A DNA stretch of 64,000 bases from Zerene cesonia (taxonomy: Eukaryota > Arthropoda > Insecta > Lepidoptera > Pieridae): positions 2,914,001 through 2,978,000 of the forward strand of contig NC_052116.1 of NCBI RefSeq assembly GCF_012273895.1, given 5' to 3'. Position numbers and translations under genes: made by a program. The stretch's first letter is position 1. Each line of letters starts with the position of its first letter. Below the pieces are notes generated by a model, which saw nothing but the letters and a program-made list of their open reading frames with translations, made no database searches and had not been told where the DNA came from. Shown here piece by piece: positions 1-12,800 of the stretch.

Positions 1-162
1 GTGTGTGTTTGTTGCTCTTTTACGCAAAAACGACTGAACCGATTGCAATGAAATTTGGTATGTAGACAGCTGGACAACTGGAATAACATATGGGCAACTT
101 TTTATCCCGATATTCTTACGGGATACGGAGTTACGCGGGTGAAATCGCGGGGCGCAGCTAGT
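1..162 (-). repeat. dispersed lepidopteran repeat, family A, truncated by window edge
   Basis: On the minus strand it reads CTAGCTGCGCCCCGCG, GGGATAAAAAGTTGCC and a CAATCGGTTCAGT-like stretch. The 3' end is cut off by the window start. Related copies lie at 17366-17543, 43345-43550, 43652-43756 and 49720-49909. It is a non-autonomous element; its class is not certain from sequence. Confidence 0.75.
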
Positions 163-1920
163 GTTTCAATATTATTATAATAATTTATCCTTCTCATTCC
201 TTCTAGGTCGATTCTAAAGGAACATAATCTGACAGAATCAAAGTGCTTCGTCTGTCACCTTTCTTCTAATTAGCGTAATATTAAACCAGCCTTTATAATT
301 CATCCACTGTCTTCAAAGATAGCTTAGTGATGTAAGTTACAAACGAAAAAACCGATTTAGATTCTATTAGTCTATTAAAGTAGTACTAGTATTCCGCTAA
401 TAGACATAAGTAACTAAATGAGTATCGCATACAAATTTGGAACCATTTAGTAACCGTAAAATATAAATTAGACATCCGAGGGGCTACCGAGACATCTAGA
501 AGCAGTAATAGTTCCAATCTGAGAAATTAGAACTAAAGGTTGTCAAGCACCATCACTTGATACTATTTTGTATTTTTTATAGCATAAAGTAAATATTTTT
601 AATAGGCTTGAAAACTACGTTTTGGTATATGGTAAAAAAGTGAAAATTTCTACTGATAATCGATTTATCTTTTCAAATATTTAAAAACACGTGAGCAATT
701 TTATCAAACTTCTTAAAAAAAAAGTAAACCGAAAAATTTAAGGAAAAACCAATAAAAACGTCGAATCCTGTGTGATCAGTGAAGTCACCATCAATCGTGC
801 GGAAGCATTCTTTTGTGGGATGTAAAATAAAAAAAGATTTTCAAGTGGCGGCCATAATAATAAATTATTCTACTAACGACATGGATGGAGTCCAAATGGG
901 CTGGATTTTGAATCGATTGTTTTGGTTACGCGACTGTATACTTTCTTTTCGATTTCCCTTTAAAGATATTGCCTTTCATTGCCCTGCCTTCGCGGAAACT
1001 CGTTTTGAATATCTTATTTTGAAGGTACAAATGTATCGTAGATTATGAGTAAGACTTAGTTCATAGAGTTTAATGTCACAGCTGATATGAGCGTGAGCGT
1101 CATCATCATCATCGTCATCCATCAAATCTGAATATTAATTTTATTCGTAACTTTTATCAACAATACAATCCTTACTAATGTAATCAATGCGCAAGTGAGT
1201 TTTTTTGGTTACTTGTTTGTTTGTCGTTCGTTCACGTCTCAACAGAACGATTGTATTGTATTTGTGTCTGCATATTTAGGAGGCTAAAGAGTGACATAGG
1301 TTACTTTTAACCGCAGTGAACAATTACGTTCCCCAGGGATTTTCATAGTAGTTATTTAAAAGAGGAAGTACAAATCCGTACATTTAAGTCGTTTCTTGAA
1401 TGCGCATGTTATAAGCACACTTTTATTTCGAGGGCAATTGCTGTTAATGCTCAATAAAATATAATATACTCGCCTTTTGACTGTTTTGATATTTCTCAGT
1501 GCATTAAACTCAGATTTCCACAGAATTCCATAAGGTACTATCTCTTTATAATCACGCTGCAAACGTGTGTCGCTGAAGACTTCATAGCTATCATCCATAT
1601 CTGTAAATTATGGCTTTGAAACTGTATGAAGAGATATTCTTTTCACCTCCTCGTGACATCAGAAATTAAAGATAACCCAGGTAATAAAAATATATGCTAT
1701 GGTTGCAGGTCATTTTCTCATATTTACCAAGCGAATGAAATGAATTTGAAAATGATTATAGTGCGCATTAGTTAAAATGTTATGTTTTAATGTGATTTTC
1801 ATTAAGATTGTTTTTAGGTCAGTCATTACACTAAGTTACATACTTTCTTTCATTGAGTTTGCAAATTTCTCCGCGCACACAAAAAACAGTTATTGTAAAT
1901 GAATTAATTAAATTGACCGA
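163..1920. other. AT-rich intergenic DNA, no gene seen
   Basis: I see no exon or complete element. A short CATCAT-type microsatellite lies near 1100-1120. The open frames here begin at non-ATG codons and have no coding character. Confidence 0.5.
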
Positions 1921-2121
1921 CCCGCGAAGGCGCAAAAAAAACCGAAATTTACTTATTAATAATTTAATGTAATAAAAAAATTACATTTAAAATTATATCT
2001 AACTTATTTACTACGTCCCTCCGGTTCAATGTTGGAACCAAGAGTGTCCCTCGTCTTCGGCGGGGCAGCGTCGCGGTCGTGGATTGCCGTCATCTTTTCT
2101 GGAACCGCAGGTGTACCGCAG

Positions 2122-4106
2122 GTGTGCGCGATGTTGCAATCGTTACCGGGTAGAAGTTCTTACTGGGTGGCCTTATGCATCTTCTTATAATTAGTGTGTG
2201 TTATATGTACATAACACCTCCCTCCTGAAGTTCAGCGACAATTGGCGGGCAAGGCTCGTTAATATCGCTGAAATTTCACACTCCGCCGATTGATTATCTT
2301 GAAAGCCTCCGTTTGAAGAATGCAGTTCTTGGGTATTGTAGCTAAGTAGCTTCCTTTAATGAAAAAAAGAAAGAAAGAACAATTTATTTTAATGACGTCA
2401 TATTGATCTTGTGAGCATTATATGTGAATTTTTGATGGCTTGGGGAAACTGATGACGTAGTGGGCGTCGTCCAATTATTCTAGGGCCGGCGCTCCGACTT
2501 CCACAGGCGTGAGGAGACAAGATGCGACGACTCGTTGCGTGGTAATAAGGTGATATAAGCAGTCATTTTTGGAGCGGTGATGGTTCAGCTTGTCCTCACA
2601 TAGATACCCTAGGCCAGACTTCGGGCGTTCTGCCACCATGTACATAAAATCCTCGTCGTGAATTGCCACAAAAGGATAGGGTGGAATTAGGACTTTACTG
2701 TATTTATTGGGAACTATGGATAATTTAAATAATTCAAAGGTAGCCGGAAGGACAACCGGGAATATAAAAACTATAACTATATTTCTATTACTGTAATAAT
2801 AGCCTAGTTTAACTTCGTTATATTAAAAAAGAAATGTTAATAATCTTTATATAATATATTTAAATTTTAACATGAATTAATTGGTAAAATTCGAAAATTA
2901 ATTCGTAATTAACTAATGTTAAGATTTTTGGTAAGTTTTTTTTTTATCTAATATCTATATTTGAATTTTACAATCGATTTTGTAAAATTCGAAAATTAAT
3001 TCGTGATGAATTANNNNNNNNNNNNNNNNNNNNNNNNNNNNNNNNNNNNNNNNNNNNNNNNNNNNNNNNNNNNNNNNNNNNNNNNNNNNNNNNNNNNNNN
3101 NNNNNNNNNNNNNNNNNNNNNNNNNNNNNNNNNNNNNNNNNNNNNNNNNNNNNNNNNNNNNNNNNNNNNNNNNNNNNNNNNNNNNNNNNNNNNNNNNNNN
3201 NNNNNNNNNNNNNNNNNNNNNNNNNNNNNNNNNNNNNNNNNNNNNNNNNNNNNNNNNNNNNNNNNNNNNNNNNNNNNNNNNNNNNNNNNNNNNNNNNNNN
3301 NNNNNNNNNNNNNNNNNNNNNNNNNNNNNNNNNNNNNNNNNNNNNNNNNNNNNNNNNNNNNNNNNNNNNNNNNNNNNNNNNNNNNNNNNNNNNNNNNNNN
3401 NNNNNNNNNNNNNNNNNNNNNNNNNNNNNNNNNNNNNNNNNNNNNNNNNNNNNNNNNNNNNNNNNNNNNNNNNNNNNNNNNNNNNNNNNNNNNNNNNNNN
3501 NNNNNNNNNNNNNNNNNNNNNNNNNNNNNNNNNNNNNNNNNNNNNNNNNNNNNNNNNNNNNNNNNNNNNNNNNNNNNNNNNNNNNNNNNNNNNNNNNNNN
3601 NNNNNNNNNNNNNNNNNNNNNNNNNNNNNNNNNNNNNNNNNNNNNNNNNNNNNNNNNNNNNNNNNNNNNNNNNNNNNNNNNNNNNNNNNNNNNNNNNNNN
3701 NNNNNNNNNNNNNNNNNNNNNNNNNNNNNNNNNNNNNNNNNNNNNNNNNNNNNNNNNNNNNNNNNNNNNNNNNNNNNNNNNNNNNNNNNNNNNNNNNNNN
3801 NNNNNNNNNNNNNNNNNNNNNNNNNNNNNNNNNNNNNNNNNNNNNNNNNNNNNNNNNNNNNNNNNNNNNNNNNNNNNNNNNNNNNNNNNNNNNNNNNNNN
3901 NNNNNNNNNNNNNNNNNNNNNNNNNNNNNNNNNNNNNNNNNNNNNNNNNNNNNNNNNNNNNNNNNNNNNNNNNNNNNNNNNNNNNNNNNNNNNNNNNNNN
4001 NNNNNNNNNNNNNGTGTGCGCGATGTTGCAATCGTTACCGGGTAGAAGTTCTTACTGGGTGGCCTTATGCATCTTCTTATAATTAGTGTGTTATATGTAC
4101 ATAACA
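2122..4106 (-). mobile_element. LTR retrotransposon, body largely hidden in assembly gap 1
   Basis: Sequence at 2122-2216 recurs at 4014-4106 with only a 2-base indel. Both copies end in TTATATGTACATAACA. On the minus strand the left copy is preceded by a purine tract, CAGGAGGGAGG, directly before TGTTATGTACATA, as a polypurine tract abuts a 3' LTR. The left copy would be the 3' LTR and the right copy the start of the 5' LTR. The left LTR runs further left, possibly to about 1920. A minus-strand frame at 2475-2669 could be the end of an element protein, but I do not recognise it. The superfamily cannot be set. Confidence 0.6.
3014..4013. other. assembly gap 1 (1000 N)
   Basis: Exactly 1000 N, a placeholder of unknown true size. 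It lies between the two LTR-like copies, so the missing piece is probably the retrotransposon body. Confidence 0.95.
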
Positions 4107-6395
4107 AATTACAGCTGTTAATAGTTATTGTTTATGAAATACAGTTACTATAATGTTTCCCATCTTTGTACCAGTATTATAACTGGGATGCAGGCTTTTT
4201 TAGGTTGTTTTTTTTTTCAAAAGAACCATTGTATCAAACTTCATTGCCGGATTGGAAGTCCTTTCAAAGGATTCCACATGTATGTTGGAATTTTTATGAT
4301 TTGTTTTTGAATAGTCTGTGTTGTTGTGTTTTATTTTTAACCGATGTTCTCGAAAACGAAGGACGTTTATGATTGGATTTTTTTTTGTTGTTGTCAATCC
4401 CTCACCAGGACCGTCGATGACCTGTTTCGTCATGACCTGTTCTTAATACAATCTTTTTCGGGTAACTCATTACCCTACACATAGAGCAGTTACTGTATTC
4501 AAAACTATAGTAAATTATCTTCACGATTAACTTAGAAGGAGTTTGCTATTTTATATCCACATTGTTATCCCCAAAAACATCACTTCCTACTAATTTCATC
4601 ATATTTCTATGACTAGGATATTTGGTTTGTTATCTTCGAATTGTCAAATTTTGAAGGACCTTGTCTTCTTCAAACCAGAATCTAGGTCGTTTTGTTTTTA
4701 TTCACGTAACATTCGCGTAGTTCGTTGCAGAATTAGTGAGCTATAAACAAAGATAAGCAAACTAACTATCCGTCTGTTTAGACAACAACTTATTGAAGAT
4801 TACGGCCCTAAGCTATTCTAATACCCTTCAATCTATCGTCTCAGAGCGATTGCCGATATTAACTCTGTATTTATAGTTGTGTGATTAACTAATAAACTTT
4901 TAAATGTTGTACGATTTTCTTAGTACGATTAATACATCTAAATAAAATATTGCTTTTTTTTTATTTTCGATTCAAAAGTTATGAAACTATTACCTTTAAG
5001 AGAAGATTTGTTCTTTACGTAGCAAAACGATTTGCTTCATAGTAAGACTAGAGGAATTATTTAAATTAAAATCTACCTACATACATGTACAATAATACTA
5101 CTGCTCCGCCCTGGCTTTGACCGTGGTTCATGTACTATAGCTCTCAGGGATCACATATATACCCAACAATGAAAAAAATTTGCTAATCGCTTATAATATA
5201 TTAATCGATTAACACGTTCAAACATATAAACAAACAAACAATTCTCTATATTATTATACATAATAGATATAAATAGCAAGCATAGATTTCTTAATATAAA
5301 TAAACAATATTTGGAGAAGGACTAAATTCAATTGTACTCTCTAACACTAGCTTCAAACAACACACGTTTCACTAAAATAACCAATTCTTCAAATGCGGTG
5401 TACACTCGCATCGTTTGCATATAACCATGTATAAATCGTAACCATCGAAATATCTATCACAAACAATAATCCCTATCGATGTCTCAAAAGAGCAGGAACA
5501 CGACATTTGTTGCCACAACCGAACGCTGATTTATCGCAAAGAACATTGTTAGCTTTACGAAATATAACTTTATGTGCATAATATATTACTCGACTTTTCC
5601 CCTACATTAACAGATCCCTCTTTAGCGTCTTGACGAATGGATCCATACCCCTAATTTTATTGAATAATGACGCCTCGTCACGCCATATTAACCTAAAACA
5701 TAAAAGATGCGTGCCAGGAATGAAACACAATTTCTCGAATAGTTTATTAAAAAATTATAAAATTACATAGACAGGTCTGTGCTTTAATAGAAAATGGAAT
5801 GACCGTGTTTGCAAGCGCGTGGTTACAGCTCTTCGCATATTAAATAGATTAAGGTGCGAGATTTATTACTAATTAAAGGATACATGAATATAATAAAACT
5901 TAATTAACTAAACCTTAAACAGAACCTATTATGTTGACAAAGGCACCAAATTGTATAAAAGTAATGGTTACAACACGAAATTAGATTTATTATAGGATAC
6001 CTTAAAATACATATACACCTTACCATAATACGAATAACATCATGAATAATTCTTCAAACATTCAAAATTATGGAAACTAAACAAAAAATCCATTTCATGG
6101 ACAAAAAGGCACAATTCAAACAAACATTGCTGTACTTATAACTAATATCAAAACAATTATAATAAAAATTAGCAAATACAGGTCATTAAAATTTACACGA
6201 TATCGACTCTATTTACATCGAATTATAATTGCTATTGGTCTCCTTCTAAATTACCATTAAAATTCCCTTGAGACTATATTCTATGGACTAAAAACACAAA
6301 ATCTGATGAGTCACCTATTAACTTTTTGCTTTAAAAGCTTGACCAGTGTGAAATCAGAAAAAATAAGTCCCGGAGGTGTCACCTCCATCGTTTTG
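4107..6395. other. AT-rich flank beyond the eva-1 stop, probably including its 3' UTR
   Basis: I see no exon and no recognisable element here. The part next to the stop is presumably eva-1 3' UTR, but its end is not defined. Confidence 0.4.
5986..5991 (-). terminator. candidate polyadenylation signal for eva-1
   Basis: AATAAA on the minus strand lies about 405 bases past the stop. Others occur nearby, for example at 5862-5867, and in DNA this AT-rich such hexamers arise often by chance. Which one is used cannot be decided from sequence. Confidence 0.25.
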
Positions 6396-6886
6396 TCACC
6401 CGTAGTGGAATTGCGTGTTGGTATAACCACTTAAACTCTTTGGACTCATCATCACTTCTGGATCATTCTCGAACCTGAGTGCTTCGACTTGAGGTATGTA
6501 ATCTACTCCATACATGCAAGCACCAGCCGTTGGGTATACGGTTGACAAAGGCTTCATTGGTCGAAGAGTTTTTGTTGAATCCCTGTACAACATGTCTGGA
6601 TGGCCTGGATCGTAGAAGTTTCCAGAGATATGACTAACACTACCATCATTATCTATGTCTGATATGGCATCGTTGAAGATATTTGGTGCCTCTGTGGTAA
6701 ACATGTTACCGTTTTTGGCGTTGCGCTCTCTCTTACGGTTAATATAAATTCGCACTCCTATTAAAGAAATTACTAAAACTATAATGATGATGATGGCGAT
6801 ACCGATATAGAAATAGAAGTTCTCGTTCGCTCTCGAACGTTCTGGAACAAATATTATCATTCTATTATTCATCCCGATTAGTTCAT
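6396..6886 (-). CDS. eva-1: eva-1 exon 8: transmembrane helix, cytoplasmic tail and stop
   Basis: The acceptor is TAATTTCAG|AT and the stop is TGA at 6396-6398. The exon has 491 bases. A juxtamembrane stretch (PERSRANENFYFY) leads into a helix, IGIAIIIIIVLVISLIGV, followed by a basic stop-transfer run, INRKRER. The tail carries seven tyrosines in short motifs (NFYDPGHP, LYRDS, VYPTAG, MYGVDYIPQ, SGYTN, FHYG) and a proline segment, LRPMKPLS. The type I topology follows from the signal peptide and the basic residues after the helix. Confidence 0.93.
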
Positions 6887-9800
6887 CTGAAATTATACCG
6901 AAGGAAACAACAAAATCATAAAATAGTGAATGACGAAAAGTAAGTCACAAGGAAAGTTTGAATAATAATAATGTATTTAGTATAACTGTGTTTTATAATA
7001 TTTTATCGAATTTATATTATGAACTGCATTGTTGTGATTACTAATAAATTTCTATTTGGTCTGCATCAAATTTCATTTAATTACGGTAAAATCCGGTAAC
7101 AAGGACTTTTAGCCTAATTTCACCAATATTCAAGCGATATTTGTCGATGTTTAGGAATTTAGGTGATAATAATTAAACGCGAAAGTGGTTAACCGCTGCC
7201 GTTCGCCAATGTTTCCGGGATACGCTTAAATTAGATAATTTTAAGAGAGTATCGTAATATATACAATACATAATTTATGTGTTTTATATATTATAATTTA
7301 TACATAACACATTAAGCTAATTCAATTAATTTCTAGGTAGCGTATCCTGTGTTCAAGCTTAAGAAATATCGCACTATTATGCAGGTATATTTGGTAAATA
7401 ACTGTAACTAAGTCCGTAATTGACTAGGCATTAAAATTCGTATTATTTATTGTTCATGATTATATTAAAAAATAAGCTAAGAATATTCATATGACATTTT
7501 CATAAAACAACTTGAACAATAAAATAATTATGTGCCTCTCAGTGATTTCTATAAGCTATTGAAAGGCCATTCTTTCATATTATGGATGCCTATCTGGAGG
7601 AACCTCTTTTCTGATTTTCTGTTATTGAAGAATGTTTGCATAGCTGAAGCTATTTTATCAGATCTATCGCTAGATGAGAGTACAGTTAGTATGCAAATAT
7701 TTTAAGGTAAAATTTTACATCTGTATGATGTAAAATTTTGTTTTTGTGGAAGATTTACGGGCCATCAGCTAAACAATTTAAAAACATGAAAGAATATTAT
7801 TATTTCTAAACATTTAATTTTTAGTTTCATAACATTGAAATGCTTTATAAATGAGAAGTTTTGAAAGAATAGAAAAAAATTGATCACGGGGCGGGATTCG
7901 AATCCGCGTTTTTCGCCAAGCCGTAGAAACGCCTAGCCTAGTGATCCCTCCACAATAATCGAATTTCTTATACTCTTTCGGTTTTATGTCATTATTTCTA
8001 TACATTTTATTGAAAATAACAATATGCATTAACTGATTATTATATCCAAAATATTTATTAACATTAAATAGTCTGATTTGTGTCACCTATGTTTAGCTTA
8101 ACGACAATTAATATGTATTCAAGAGCATTAACTACAGTCATTTAACAAACTATCATCATCAAAATACAGGCGGACCACAACATACATCTTAAAATTTCTT
8201 TCAATTCTTATTTGATAATTTATATTAAATGTAATTTCTTGTGCTCACATACCTGATTTATTCACATTTCCCGTATATACATTTTCCGAGGCAATTTCCT
8301 TGTCTCGGTGACTGCTAATTTCTACCGACGGCTGCAGCGCTGAGTCGGCGATTGGTGATACAGCGTTCAATTCCCATTTATCGCTCGTATCTTTTAAAAT
8401 ATTTAGTTAAAAATTAAATAAACAATCTCACGAAATAAAGAATCTATCACCATCTATCTCAATAATTAACTAATAAGAACAAAATACAAAAATGCAAAGA
8501 AATTCTAAAATCAAAATCATTAAACCTTTCGGATTATAATAATGATATAAATATAGACATTTCGTTCAATAATTAGTTTATAAGACATAATTAGGACATC
8601 TCTTCACCGTTGCCTTTTGAGATATAATTATTACAATAAATTATTGTCCAAGTTCCTAATCTCTCAATAGGTTCTTCGAAACAATACATAGATATGAATT
8701 AACAATGCAAAAAGGGGCTTATTCTTGAATTTATATAATTATAAGTTAGAATTTACTCCACGTTCCGAGAACGTACTTTATTATCATTGGCAATATGAAT
8801 TTCATTGAGAACAGAAAGCTTAAAATTTAAAGTTAGGATTTTTGGATCAATAACTAAAATGCCTTACTATTCTACATTGTTACAAAATTCCATGAAATAG
8901 AGCTTGTATTAAAATCGCACCTAGAACTACCTAGACATGTCTGGTTGCTTTAGATTTTCGAGAAGGTAACAAAATAAAATTAATTTCTGTTAAAAAAGTC
9001 AAGAAGGTTTTCTTTCTTACAAATTATAAATAAATACATAAATATTTCTATAAATTATCTTCTACCTCCCAGTACATTTTAAACACTTACTTTACAAAAA
9101 AATGATTTATGACATAAACTGTAAACAATTTACCTGATTCCTGAAACAGCCCTTTGTCTTTATTTATTTCATGAGTCTTCGTGACTTCGTCTGTCTCGTC
9201 CGTGCTTTCATATCTCTCAGTTAAAACACCTAGAGGAACTGAAAAGGAATTTTTAGTTTGTAACTTGAATAAATACTTAAGATATGAAATACTGGACGGA
9301 ACCTCTCAGCTTAAAAAGATCAAAATATAAGACTAAGCTATATATTTCCTTGAATAGCATCTTCGACTAGGATCAAGAAGACTAAGATAATAAATTATGA
9401 CTAAAAAGTTTACGTAAAAAATCTTCATGCAGAATGCAGATACATACAAAGATAATATTTTAAACTATGCATTGTAGCCTACAATAAATAAAATTGTTTA
9501 AAAGAAATAATTGTTAAAATTCAAACATATATTATATTTCTGTTATAAAATTAAACAAAAAACGTTTGCCTTATTTACATACAACCCAATTAATTGAAAC
9601 ATGATAATTGTTTAAATGTTACCGTATTATTATGACCTCTTTTCGTTTGTTTATTTTGTTTGGGTTTGGGCGTTAATTATTAATGTAAATATGACATCCA
9701 TTCTTATATCTAATGCTATAATTATATATCGGATCCGCGTATCCTTTTCCTCACCCTTCCCAGACCATTTCTAAATTCACGTCGTCATTCTTTATTCCCT

Positions 9801-12800
9801 TTGTCCTATAAGCTGGCAACACATTTGTAAAGACAGTATTAAAATATCATATTTTTAAACCTCGTGCGATTGCGTTCATACACCTGCAGTATTTGAATAT
9901 AACTTCACGGCAAATAAAAATAATAAAGCACGTCGTTATTTTTGCCGTTCTATCATTTATTTTGACGTATGTCGCAGTTATCAAACTAGAAATAGGTGAC
10001 CCATTTGAAACATAAGCTCCTAACAATGTGGGAAATAGGACGGTGAAAAAGGGGGATATATGGTATGTTCCTATAGCACAACGTTGCAACATAGCGTTTA
10101 AACAGAATTCCTGAAAGTGTGAGCTTATAAACTATTCATGCGTCGATATCATAATTCAACCAATTTGGTACTATAAATTTATTTTGTATATATCGCAGGC
10201 AAATTATACAATTTCGCCGTTTACAACCTCCGTCCGTAATGTACAAAAGCTCGGCATTTAGTGTTATACCGAGAATTCAGTATCAGAATTTTGTAGTTTT
10301 GTTAAGGGGTGGTTTCTTGTGGACGTTTGGAAAAGTAAATTCTCGGCATAATACATAATGCCGAGCGCTTGTAAGCTGATGATGCCGTTTGTAAATAGGC
10401 GAAATTATACTATTTGGCTGCGACATATATAACAAGTAGGGAACACATCTTCGTAGATCCTACCACTGTAAATGCGTTTGAGATATGGTATTTGTTTTAC
10501 CATCAGGTGATCCACGATTTCATTTCGTTATTCTAATAAACATAAATACAACTTCCCCTACATTCATCGTCTTTCATTAAAGCTGTTAGTGAGACAGATG
10601 CCTATGTCTATCGAGTATTAATTTAGTTGCTTGCTGTCTATACTGTCTCCCAAACGAAATGATATTATCTAATTAATCTTAAATACAATAAAAATGTTTG
10701 TATAGGAATTTTTTAACAAAAAACTTAACCGCCTTCAAATTGTGAGAAATTCACTAAAATTAAATGGGACAACATGGCAGGCACAAGATTTCAAGTAAAA
10801 CGTTATAAAATAACGAACACAAAAAAATATACAGTCGAATTAATAGCCTGTTTTTTAAGTGGGTTGAAAATAATCTTTTAAACATGTCTGAAGATATCTA
10901 TCTATTATATATGCATAGATTTCGTAGTTAGAGGAGTATAAAATGTACTTACCACACGCGTATACGATCTTCAGATAAGCTCGGGAAACGGGCTTGCAAG
11001 GAGAACCGAAGGTTTTGCTGGTCGCTGCGATGTGACATCTCCGCTTGCCGTGACATATTTGCATCACTGTTTCCACCGCGTATGGAGCTAGACAATCTAT
11101 TGCGGAAAGTCATAATCGAATTAGTAATAGTGGTAACTTCATTTTTAATTTCATATAATCGAAAAGATTTATAAACGAGATTTTTTAATAGAACTGAATA
11201 CGATTACTGCCGCACGATCACGAGTGGTCGAGAGGCTAGGCATTGCTACGGTTGGGCAAAAAGGCGCGGGGTCGCATTCCGCCTCGTGATCAAATTACTT
11301 CTATTCTTTAAGAATTTCTCAATCATGCTAACACCAAAAATATAATATGACGCAACTTTGAAGCTTAAATTATAATCGCAAAATTTTTATTTATTCATAC
11401 GATTTGCGTATTCGATCTATTTGAAAAAACACACCGATTTCATGCTTATAGTATTTGACAAAAATCGAAATGTATGATTGAATAAATAGCAAATGTACGG
11501 GTTGAATGTAAAAATCGGCTCTGAGGTTTTCTCTATAATAGCAAAAGCATCTAGGTGTATTTTACTAATTATTTATGCTTATTGCATGATACTGATGGTG
11601 TGTTTATGACTTTACAATTCCTCTGCACAACATGTTAATGTCAAAACTAATGTACCTTTACTGGCCTTAATACACAACTAGCTTTTCTCCTGAGACTTCT
11701 TTCGCGTATTCAATTAAAAAAATGTCGGAAGTCCCGGAGACTGCCTCACATAATGCCCGCTCATGTGGAATTCTCTGTATAAAAACTTTCCTATTATCTT
11801 TCTCCGGACCCAAAATATTTTTAAGACAAAAACTATCCCCAACAACACAGGTGGTTTAGGCGTGAAGAAGAGACAAACCGGCAGAGATTCTATCGCAATT
11901 ATAATATTAACAGTTGGGATTTATGATGCAATATACAAAAGTCCCAAGAACTTACTCTCTTCAACGACACCCTGGGTTTGCGGGCAGGTTATCGACTCAT
12001 ATGCTGTTCTGCCGTATTGGGCGTCGAATATAGCCACCCTGGTATACGGGTTGCAGCTCAGCTTTATCACATCGTCTTCACAACCAGTTCTGCTCAGAAA
12101 CTCATCTGTTAAATTAATGTGTGTTTTTAGAAATAAAATTATAATAATATCTCTAATATCGAAATGAAATGTAATTAAACTAACTTTCAAGCCAGAACGA
12201 AAAAATAATCATTTATTTTAAATTCAAATCACGAATTTATTTAAAATCACTTCTAAATAAATCACATTCACTTAAAGATTCAACTCATAATTATAATAAC
12301 TAATGTTATAAGTGTGAAAATGTGATTTGTTTCTTTGTATTTCAATCATATCGCAACGAAGCAAATTTATGCTGTGATTTTTGTGTCTGAAGAAATTGAT
12401 TACATAAATAGAAAATCTTATACACTCAAAGTTTCTGTAAATTATAAATTACTTTAAATGTATCAAGTGAAGCAAAGAATTTCAAATATTAAGTTCAACA
12501 CAATCGATATATATTTAAAACACCATAGTCCATATCCTATTTATAAATTGCCGCCAGAAATGAACAGCTATCAAAGGAACCAACACAAAAGCCTAATCAC
12601 TCCCCCATATCCGACTTCTAAATAAATCAATAGGAACACGAAAGAACCCTTACGACTTACGAGTGGTCACTACTCCCCTTCAGTCCGTCACTGATCGAAA
12701 TATATCACCTGTCCTCTTCGACATGGCAGTATGAACAATCATTATGAAATCGATGCTTATTCAGGATCGGATATTAATGATATTGCGCCAATATTCGGTA

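Noticed and set aside
779..1048. 89-codon plus-strand frame
   Set aside because: It starts at GTG, has no domain, no splice support and no shift in base composition.
2955..4107. Long open frames across 3014-4013 on both strands
   Set aside because: They consist almost wholly of unknown bases in a placeholder gap. The same applies to frames across 27426-28425, 51081-52080 and 58662-59661.
7882..7946. Possible functional tRNA gene
   Set aside because: Most of the D arm is missing, and the sequence clearly belongs to the same repeat family as 11216-11291.
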